64,000 nt of DNA from Erwinia sp. JUb26 (GTDB lineage: Bacteria > Pseudomonadota > Gammaproteobacteria > Enterobacterales > Enterobacteriaceae), in NCBI RefSeq assembly GCF_003751505.1, contig NZ_RJVB01000001.1, positions 434,001-498,000 of the forward strand, written 5' to 3'. Of this stretch, positions 58,498 through 64,000 are shown piece by piece. Within the stretch, counting starts at the first letter, position 1; each line of letters opens with the position of its first letter. A program made the translations under genes and the position numbers. The notes beneath the pieces are model-generated. The model saw only the letters and a list, made by a program, of their open reading frames with translations. It had not been told where the DNA came from and did not search any database.

Positions 58498-58757
58498 GCT
58501 AAAAATTATACCCCATTAGTCATGTTATTTGCACTCACTGGCTGTCAGCAATTTCAGGATGGTGTTAAAAATATCGACTCATCCATCACTGACTTCAATA
58601 AAAAGATGAATGCGACAACCGGTAGTTCAACCGCGTCCCAGCATTCAAGCGCTGTTGATCTCTCTTCCATATCGAATATTATTCTGGATTAGAGAACGAT
58701 ATTCTGAAGTATAAGAAAGGCGATGTGGTTAATTTGACCGGTTCACTATCTAAGTAA
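58498..58757 (+). pseudogene. Decayed lipoprotein gene
   Basis: Codons from 58501 read KNYTPLVMLFALTGCQQFQD with a lipobox (ALTGC) and a Ser/Thr-rich mature part, but the position where an initiator ATG should stand reads GCT after a stop (TAA 58495). The only ATG (58522) would truncate the signal. The frame ends at TAG 58690, and sensible sequence (ENDILKYKKGDVVNLTGSLSK) continues in another frame to 58757. Start loss plus frameshift indicate a pseudogene. Confidence 0.55.
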
Positions 58758-58826
58758 AGATCGTCAAGCCATGTCCGGTCGTTCCGGACTGGACTTTATT
58801 TACCCGACAACTCAGGCCTTTATTTG

Positions 58827-60527
58827 ATGAATGGTATCATGATGGAAAAAGAGAATTGGCTGTCATCCTGTGAAGGCACAATACAGGGTTTCATCGAAAA
58901 CTCCACCCGATTAGCGTCAGATAAACTTGACCTGACATTAGAGGAATACATAGATTTTGATTTTCAGGTCCGTTTGAATCTTGCTGTTCGGGTTGAAGAA
59001 AAAAACAGGACACAGCCCGGTTCATTATCAGAAACCGAAAGCAGGTTAGTTTTTTCCCATGCTGCAGACTATGAGCAAGCACTCATAGCGGAAACTCGCG
59101 CCGTCTTATCAAGGGAAGAAACGTTACCCCAAGCCGGCGCAATGGTGCTCTCTCGCCCCTTTGGTGAAATTCGCAAAGCCATGCCAATCTACTCACATCC
59201 ACGACATATCTGCCATACGGATGATTGCGATAACTGTCATGGTCGTGGACATGTCAGTTGTTCAGGGTGCAGTGGGTCTGGCAAGAAGTCCTGTTTTGGC
59301 TGCAGCGGCAGCGGGCAGGTAATGAGGCAGCGGCAGCATTACGATTCTTACACTAAGGAAACTCGTTACGAAAATTATTATGAAAGCTGCTCGTCCTGTT
59401 ATGGACATGGCCAGGTGGAATGTAGTGAATGTCGGGGTTCGGGAGCTCAGCAGTGCGGTCGATGTAACGGCGAGGGCATTCTCACCAAAATTACCGAACT
59501 CGTCAGCGTGGTGGTGCCGGACTATCAGTTTGTTTATTTCAGAGAAGATGTTCAGAAATATATTATTGATGGACTTTACAAAGCGAATATTCACAATATT
59601 GAACAGTTCGGCAATGTTACTTTGGCAACGGTAGACAGCAATGAGGAAACGCGCAGTATAAAATTAATTTTCAATGCCAACATTCCTTTTGCCCGCTTCC
59701 ACAGCCCGCTGCCGCAGGCGAAAGAAGACCATCCCAATATTAATTGGATTATTTACGGTAAGGATCCAACTATCCTCGATTCGGGACATGTGATTGAGCT
59801 GATGCTCAAAAGCGATCTTAATAATCTCGTTTACAGTGCAACGAAGGGAAAGTTACTCAATCCCTTTATCGCGCTGTCCAGCCGTAAGGCGATTACCACT
59901 TTCGTTGAATCAGAAGCGCATCAGAAGATGCTGGATGCGAACAAAAAGGATGAATCAGAAGAGGCGATCGGGGAACAGCTTAATCGTGCGTTCTCAACCA
60001 CCTATATCAGGGAAGCGCTCACCAGTCTGACAAAGATCGTGACCGCCGTTCAGAACTGGTCCGTCGTGAAGTGGGGGATTTGCAGTTCCCTGATCGTTTA
60101 CCTGCTGATGCCGTTCTATACGGCCTATATTCATGCATGGTATCCAAATCTGGAAACAGGACAGGTCTATCTTACCCCGTTTACGCGCTGGGACAGTCAG
60201 CAACATATTTTGCTATCACTGCAGGTGCTGGCACGTTTCTGTGGATTTTTTGCCGTGGTCCTAGCCGTGGCGATTCCTGCGCTGGGTTATGGCTGGAGAC
60301 GAGGATGGATCAAGTGGCGGCTGGGGAAACATCTTGCCAACTGGAGTCGTAATCAAAAGCTCATTAAAAGCCGCTGGCTTGTGAGTATACTACTGACCTT
60401 GATGTTAACTACGTTATTGTTAGCGCTATTCCCAGTGTGGGTGTCTGGCAATGATGCGATGCTGTTTGGCGTTATTCCTTTCGATAAACCGTCGCAGTGG
60501 ATAATTCATTTTGTGAACGGCGTGTAG
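58827..60527 (+). CDS. DnaJ-type zinc-finger membrane protein of unknown function
   Basis: About 566 residues. An N-terminal domain (1-125) precedes a cysteine-rich region (about 130-225) with repeats of CxxCxGxG type (CDNCHGRG, CSGCSGSG, CFGCSGSG, CSSCYGHG, CSECRGSG, CGRCNGEG), as in the DnaJ zinc-finger domain, but no J domain. A mixed domain follows (about 230-400), then three or four membrane helices (about 415-440, 460-485, 520-540). It may be a membrane-anchored thiol or protein-binding factor. The start is uncertain (ATG 58827, 58839 or 58842; none has a good ribosome site). Confidence 0.7.
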   Translation: MNGIMMEKENWLSSCEGTIQGFIENSTRLASDKLDLTLEEYIDFDFQVRLNLAVRVEEKNRTQPGSLSETESRLVFSHAADYEQALIAETRAVLSREETLPQAGAMVLSRPFGEIRKAMPIYSHPRHICHTDDCDNCHGRGHVSCSGCSGSGKKSCFGCSGSGQVMRQRQHYDSYTKETRYENYYESCSSCYGHGQVECSECRGSGAQQCGRCNGEGILTKITELVSVVVPDYQFVYFREDVQKYIIDGLYKANIHNIEQFGNVTLATVDSNEETRSIKLIFNANIPFARFHSPLPQAKEDHPNINWIIYGKDPTILDSGHVIELMLKSDLNNLVYSATKGKLLNPFIALSSRKAITTFVESEAHQKMLDANKKDESEEAIGEQLNRAFSTTYIREALTSLTKIVTAVQNWSVVKWGICSSLIVYLLMPFYTAYIHAWYPNLETGQVYLTPFTRWDSQQHILLSLQVLARFCGFFAVVLAVAIPALGYGWRRGWIKWRLGKHLANWSRNQKLIKSRWLVSILLTLMLTTLLLALFPVWVSGNDAMLFGVIPFDKPSQWIIHFVNGV

Positions 60528-60825
60528 ATGATAATCCGGTCTGACTTTTCATTCTTAGTTTAATGTGTGGGGCGAGTAGGCAGACCCGTATTAGTTCTAT
60601 GCTTTAGTAAGGTCCAGGGGGAGTTTGACCCTGGGCCGAAATTAATGCAATGATAAACAAAACGATTTCTTCTTTCCGGAAACTCAGGGTGAATTCAGCC
60701 TGAGTTATGTCATTTCTGACGTTTTAAATAAATTATCACTATTTCAAATGAGTGAGCTGGGTTATTAAAGTTCAATCAGCGGCCTCCGAACATTAGATGC
60801 AGATGTTCTTATGCTCGGAGGTTTG
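60528..60825. other. Intergenic region with hairpins
   Basis: No gene. CCAGGG/CCCTGG (60613-60633) and CCTCCGAACAT... TCGGAGG (60783-60821) inverted repeats lie between two convergent genes; the second follows the nuclease-like gene stop and may help end its transcript. Confidence 0.5.
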
Positions 60826-61902
60826 TCAGGCGACTAAATACCCTTCAATTGTGGCAAGAATTGCATCGGCATGCGCGTATATATCATCTAGCTCATCGAT
60901 TGCGATTTTTAATTCTTTTTTATCAGAATCAAAAAGACTGAGGTATTTTTGGGCTGTGTTGAATCTAAATCTACAAATTGGTTTTCGATTGTTGTTGTCG
61001 AAGAGTATTGCACAGTATGACTTTGAATCTCTGATGGCAACTCTGGAAGGGGAAACAGATTTGCTGGCAATTGCTTTTACAATGAGGTATCCATTAATTT
61101 CATCCTCTGTTGTTTCAATATCGTCGTCATCTAACGCTTCAATTGCTGTTTCTTTTTCTGGAGGGGATTCGTCAGGGCCGCCGCTTGTGTTAAACATGGC
61201 GTTTTTAAGTCGAATATTTAATTGATCGTTAAGATATTGAGTAGCACCTTTCTTAATGAGAACGGAAAAAAGCTCTCTTACTTTTTGCGTTACAACACCA
61301 TCGTAAACTTTAGATGCGATATATTTTGTGAAGTCATCATCACCTTCATTAAGAATAAGGCCAATGACTTTTTTTATCTGGCTGACATACTTTAATTCCC
61401 CTGCTGCGTTTACAATTGACTCAACATCAAACGTCTTTTTATTGAGTTTTATTATTTCAGGGATTGCGTATTCATCAATGTCTAACAGATCTAATTCAAG
61501 AAATGGCTTTTCATCCATCTTGTTAGGAGTATCCAGATCTGTGAAGAATTTATAACACTGCCCATTAGTGAGAATAGCAACTCGCGCACTAGTAACGTGG
61601 AAGTATCTAAAAAGTTGCATGGCATGATTAATGGAAAGTGATTCACCAATTTTCTTACATTCTATAAGGATTTGTATGTTATTGTCTTTTTTGATTGCGT
61701 AGTCTATCTTTTCGCCCTTTTTCGTTCCTATGTCACAAATATACTCTGGCGTTACCTCTTCAGGATCGAAAACATCATAACCAAGGATGTTACTGATGAA
61801 GGGCATTACAAAAGCTGCTTTTGTTGCTTCTTCAGTCTGTATCATATGTGACTGGCTTTTTATTTTCCCAGAAAGCGCAGCTAGTTTTTCACTAATCTCC
61901 AT
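60826..61902 (-). CDS. Lone PD-(D/E)XK nuclease-like protein (type I restriction N-domain type)
   Basis: The start at 61902 (MEISEKLAALSGKIKSQSHM) has GAGGT 6 bp upstream; 358 residues. The N-terminal about 150 residues resemble the HsdR N-terminal nuclease domain: EEATKAAFVMPFISNILGYD, then KGEKIDYAIKKDNNIQILIECKKIG with the D...ExK active-site pattern (Asp about 67, Glu-x-Lys about 81-83), then FRYFHVTSARVAILTNGQCYKFF. There is no helicase motor. The C-terminal part is acidic and unknown. It is AT-rich, beside a decayed region, with no methylase, so it may be a single-gene defence factor or remnant; this is inferred. Confidence 0.65.
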   Translation of the reverse strand: MEISEKLAALSGKIKSQSHMIQTEEATKAAFVMPFISNILGYDVFDPEEVTPEYICDIGTKKGEKIDYAIKKDNNIQILIECKKIGESLSINHAMQLFRYFHVTSARVAILTNGQCYKFFTDLDTPNKMDEKPFLELDLLDIDEYAIPEIIKLNKKTFDVESIVNAAGELKYVSQIKKVIGLILNEGDDDFTKYIASKVYDGVVTQKVRELFSVLIKKGATQYLNDQLNIRLKNAMFNTSGGPDESPPEKETAIEALDDDDIETTEDEINGYLIVKAIASKSVSPSRVAIRDSKSYCAILFDNNNRKPICRFRFNTAQKYLSLFDSDKKELKIAIDELDDIYAHADAILATIEGYLVA

Positions 61903-62256
61903 GTATACCTCTAAGTTAAGGTTGATCAACTTTTATGTGATAGTTCCATCTCGAACTGGACAACTAATGCTGTGAATAAACCAAACATCATTTTTATTAG
62001 GATAATTCCTCTTGAGCTTACTTTGGTTCTATGGGTTTTAAATTGGTTAATTTTATTAACATAACTTACCCAGATAAATCAAGAAAATTTCATGCATTTT
62101 CTGCAGCAATCAGAATACCTACACTTTGAGCAGTAAAAACACCTATAGCTCACAATTCGAACTCCACACCGGTTGAACAACTCCCATCCATATTGATTCC
62201 GAATACATCAACCATGCTAAATTGAACATCTCTCAATCCCGCAGAAGAGTTACAGC
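61903..62256. other. Intergenic region, no gene seen
   Basis: About 350 bp of AT-rich DNA between the divergently oriented nuclease-like and fosA-like genes, presumably holding both promoters. No clear operator, repeat or RNA signature was found. Confidence 0.6.
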
Positions 62257-62655
62257 ATGCTGATCGGACTTAACCACATCACCCTCGCCGTTAGCAACGT
62301 GGCGAAAAGCTTTGATTTTTATGTCAATACGCTGGGTTTTACCCCAAAGGCGAAATGGTCGCGCGGTGCCTATCTTTCACTGGATGGGCTGTGGCTGTGC
62401 CTTTCTGCGGATACCGTACTGTCCGGCGAGGATTACACCCACTACGCTTTTAGCGTTAGCCGTGAGGACTTTGATGAGTTTGCTGCTCGTCTGAGAGCAA
62501 CGGGCGTGACGGAGTGGAAGATCAACAAAAGCGAAGGGAAGTCGGTCTACTTTTTAGATCCCGACGGGCACAAACTGGAGATTCATGACGGGGATTTGAA
62601 CAGCCGCCTGATGGCGTGCAGAGATCGTCCTTATGACGGTATGATTTTTTTCTGA
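62257..62655 (+). CDS. fosA: FosA-type glutathione transferase
   Basis: FosA enzymes add glutathione to fosfomycin using Mn2+ and K+. The 132-residue vicinal-oxygen-chelate protein begins [15 protein letters not shown] with metal ligand His7, followed by His62 in DYTHYAF and Glu108 in [10 protein letters not shown]. The K+-loop residues SEGKS (about 92-96) and FLDPDG are kept, and WLCLS and CRDRPYDGM match FosA closely. All catalytic positions seem intact. It is probably an intrinsic chromosomal gene, since no transposon or integron parts are near. Confidence 0.88.
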   Translation: MLIGLNHITLAVSNVAKSFDFYVNTLGFTPKAKWSRGAYLSLDGLWLCLSADTVLSGEDYTHYAFSVSREDFDEFAARLRATGVTEWKINKSEGKSVYFLDPDGHKLEIHDGDLNSRLMACRDRPYDGMIFF

Positions 62656-62668
62656 AATTAAGCGAATT

Positions 62669-62691
62669 GAAGAGCCGTATGCCGGCTCTTC
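62669..62691. terminator. Hairpin between convergent fosA-like and ydgD genes
   Basis: GAAGAGCCG pairs with CGGCTCTTC around a short loop; no long T tract on either side. Confidence 0.6.
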
Positions 62692-62696
62692 AACGG

Positions 62697-63503
62697 CTAT
62701 TTAGCCAGCTCTTCCAGACTGTCGCGAAATGCCGTGACGGCAATCGCGCGGTTATCGGCCAGATAACGGTCTTTCGGCGCGGGAGCGGAGCTTTGTACCG
62801 CAATCAGCTGCCAGTCGCCGTTGACCTTCAGCAGCAGCGGGGAGCCGCTGTCTCCCGGCAGGGTATCGCACTGGTGCGACAGCACGGTTTTCTGCGCCCA
62901 ACCGGTGATCAGGCAATCACTGTGTGAGTAAAGCGTATCCAGGTGATCTTCCGGATAGCCCGCCTGGGTCACTTTGCGGCCGGTGGCCTTCAGCGCGGCC
63001 GTCATCTCGCCGCGCGTGCCGTCAAACAGGGGTATGGGAACAATGCCGGAAGGGGGATTACGTAAGATAATCAGCCCGAAATCATAGGGCGCAGCGGATG
63101 ACGGAACAATCCAGCCATCGCCATCGGCCTTCAGTTTTTTCCCCAGCGTCGGGTTCACCCGGCCTTCAATATCGTGAATTTCATAGCGCCACTTGCCGTA
63201 ATTTCCGGCAACAAACCGCAGCGCGATGGCTTTATCCATCTTTCCCGGCGGCGCGAGCAGGCAGTGACCGGCGGTCAGGGCAAGGTGAGGGGAAATCAGC
63301 GTGGCGCTGCACAGGTTGCCGCTGGCCGTTTCAAGCTGGCCGATGGCTTCCCACGGCTGACTGGCCGTATTGCTGACCGGCAGGCGGTCGTCTTTACCGA
63401 AAAACAGCGTCTTGGTGTCGGCTTCACTCTGGGCATCATCATCGGCTTGGGTTTGGTACGAAAAAGCGAGAAGACCCATTAATAACACAGCAGTCAGGCG
63501 CAT
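62697..63503 (-). CDS. ydgD: Trypsin-like serine protease YdgD
   Basis: The 268-residue secreted protein starts at 63503 with a Sec signal ([20 protein letters not shown], cleavage about residue 20). It shows the S1-type triad: His in TAGHC (about 86), Asp in YDFGL and Ser in GDSGSP (about 218). The long conserved runs EIHDIEGRV and [15 protein letters not shown] are as in E. coli YdgD. It is predicted to be periplasmic. It has the same neighbours (ydgU, asr) as in E. coli, where all three cluster. Confidence 0.92.
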   Translation of the reverse strand: MRLTAVLLMGLLAFSYQTQADDDAQSEADTKTLFFGKDDRLPVSNTASQPWEAIGQLETASGNLCSATLISPHLALTAGHCLLAPPGKMDKAIALRFVAGNYGKWRYEIHDIEGRVNPTLGKKLKADGDGWIVPSSAAPYDFGLIILRNPPSGIVPIPLFDGTRGEMTAALKATGRKVTQAGYPEDHLDTLYSHSDCLITGWAQKTVLSHQCDTLPGDSGSPLLLKVNGDWQLIAVQSSAPAPKDRYLADNRAIAVTAFRDSLEELAK

Positions 63504-63613
63504 ATTTCTCTCGGGCTGGAGAAGCATTAAAGGTGATTACGCTAATGGAGTAACTATAGACGGATAGCGCTGAAAAAGGGAGATTAATTTGGAATATCAG
63601 CACGCTACAGGGT

Positions 63614-63697
63614 TCAGATGTAGAAGCTGGCGGCAATCACACCGCAAAGGATCATCACAACCAGAATGATTTCGAATAAATAGCGGCGCACCATCAT
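63614..63697 (-). CDS. ydgU: Small membrane protein YdgU
   Basis: MMVRRYLFEIILVVMILCGV plus a tail ending AASFYI (27 residues), a single membrane helix. GGAG lies 6 bp before the first ATG. E. coli has a similar-size single-helix protein, YdgU, at the same place between asr and ydgD. Confidence 0.75.
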   Translation of the reverse strand: MMVRRYLFEIILVVMILCGVIAASFYI

Positions 63698-63714
63698 CCG
63701 AGACTCCGGGAAAG

Positions 63715-63739
63715 AAACACCCGGATTATCCGGGTGTTT
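63715..63739 (-). terminator. Terminator downstream of asr
   Basis: AAACACCCGG pairs with CCGGGTGTTT around ATTAT; the minus strand continues with TTTCTTT. It lies between the asr stop and ydgU. Confidence 0.8.
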
Positions 63740-63785
63740 GAGTTAGGGAACTTGTTTCGGGCGGCTGTCCGCCCGTCTGCGAAAA

Positions 63786-64000
63786 TTACGCTTTAGGAGC
63801 AGCGGCTTTCTTGGCAGCTTTGTGGTGCTTTTTAGCGGCCTGAGCTTTCTGAGCGACTGGCTTCTTGGCAGCTTTGTGGTGCTTTTTAGCGGCCTGAGCT
63901 TTCTGAGCGACTGGTTTCTTGGCAGCTTTGTGGTGCTTTTTAGCGGCCTGAGCTTTCTGAGCGACTGGTTTCTTGGCAGCTTTGTGGTGCTTTTTAGCGG
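63786..64000 (-). CDS. asr: Acid shock protein Asr (partial, 5' end outside window)
   Basis: Asr is a periplasmic, Lys/Ala/His-rich protein strongly induced by acid via PhoBR/RstAB and needed for acid tolerance. The frame ends in [10 protein letters not shown] at a TAA (63786-63788). The visible 71 codons are nearly all an 18-residue repeat, [18 protein letters not shown]. The signal peptide and N-terminus lie beyond the window. It neighbours ydgU and ydgD as in E. coli. Confidence 0.93.
   Translation of the reverse strand, partial: AKKHHKAAKKPVAQKAQAAKKHHKAAKKPVAQKAQAAKKHHKAAKKPVAQKAQAAKKHHKAAKKAAAPKA
63807..64000. repeat. 54-bp tandem repeats in asr
   Basis: Units begin at 63807, 63861, 63915 and 63969 (the last cut by the window end), almost identical, each encoding 18 residues. 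Copy number could change by recombination without breaking the frame. Confidence 0.95.

Noticed and set aside
63807..64000. CRISPR-like regular repeats at the window end
   Set aside because: The repeats are contiguous, have no spacers and encode the Asr 18-residue repeat.

Overview
The window is chromosomal DNA of an Enterobacterales bacterium, most likely a member of the Erwiniaceae (Erwinia/Pantoea-like). The core genes (ycjX-ycjF-tyrR-tpx-ycjG-mpaA-mppA; zntB-fnrS-ttcA / dbpA; ydbJ-ldhA-ydbH-ynbE-ydbL-azoR-hrpA; ydgD-ydgU-asr) follow Escherichia coli order and read like E. coli proteins with moderate divergence. They are GC-rich. The species call is an inference from gene content and synteny.

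Layout. 1-7.1 kb: envelope, peptidoglycan-recycling and aromatic-regulator block (ycjX, ycjF, tyrR, tpx, ycjG, mpaA, mppA). 7.3-7.9 kb: a small HicA / DUF1902 toxin-antitoxin pair whose toxin carries a hexanucleotide microsatellite. 8.1-14.1 kb: an aryl-beta-glucoside system (BglG/LicT antiterminator, OprB-type porin, 6-phospho-beta-glucosidase, PTS EII) with two ribonucleic antiterminator (RAT)-terminator elements. 14.2-22.5 kb: a nitrogen-scavenging block. It holds a urea/short-amide ABC transporter (urtABCDE type) behind NtrC sites, a sigma-54 promoter and a dual-hexaloop leader RNA, followed by an AmiR/NasR-type ANTAR protein, an AraC regulator and an amidase-signature amidase. 22.7-25.8 kb: zntB, the FnrS small RNA, a proline-rich mini-protein, a YafY/WYL regulator and ttcA.

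25.88-45.53 kb: a defective lambdoid prophage between ttcA and dbpA, bounded by a 14-bp repeat. Its leftward arm has integrase, excisionase, an orphan DNA methyltransferase, many small early genes and an SSB / Sak4-like ATPase / ExoX-like recombination set. Its immunity region keeps CI and two operator arrays (three left sites exactly 25 bp apart), and between them lies an apparent tripartite toxin-antitoxin-chaperone set (HicA, HicB with a C-terminal extension, SecB-like protein). To the right, cro is cut off and joined directly to the tail-tip gene, so replication, lysis, packaging, head and most tail genes are gone. Tail-fibre genes and a LexA-controlled UmuD-like pair remain.

45.7-57.9 kb: core genes dbpA, a YgiN-like monooxygenase, an MgtC/SapB membrane protein, ydbJ, ldhA, ydbH-ynbE-ydbL, azoR and hrpA. 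57.9-62.3 kb: an AT-richer accessory stretch with a lipoprotein pseudogene, a DnaJ-type zinc-finger membrane protein and a lone PD-(D/E)XK nuclease-like protein. 62.3-64 kb: a FosA-type glutathione transferase and the ydgD-ydgU-asr cluster; asr runs off the end of the window.
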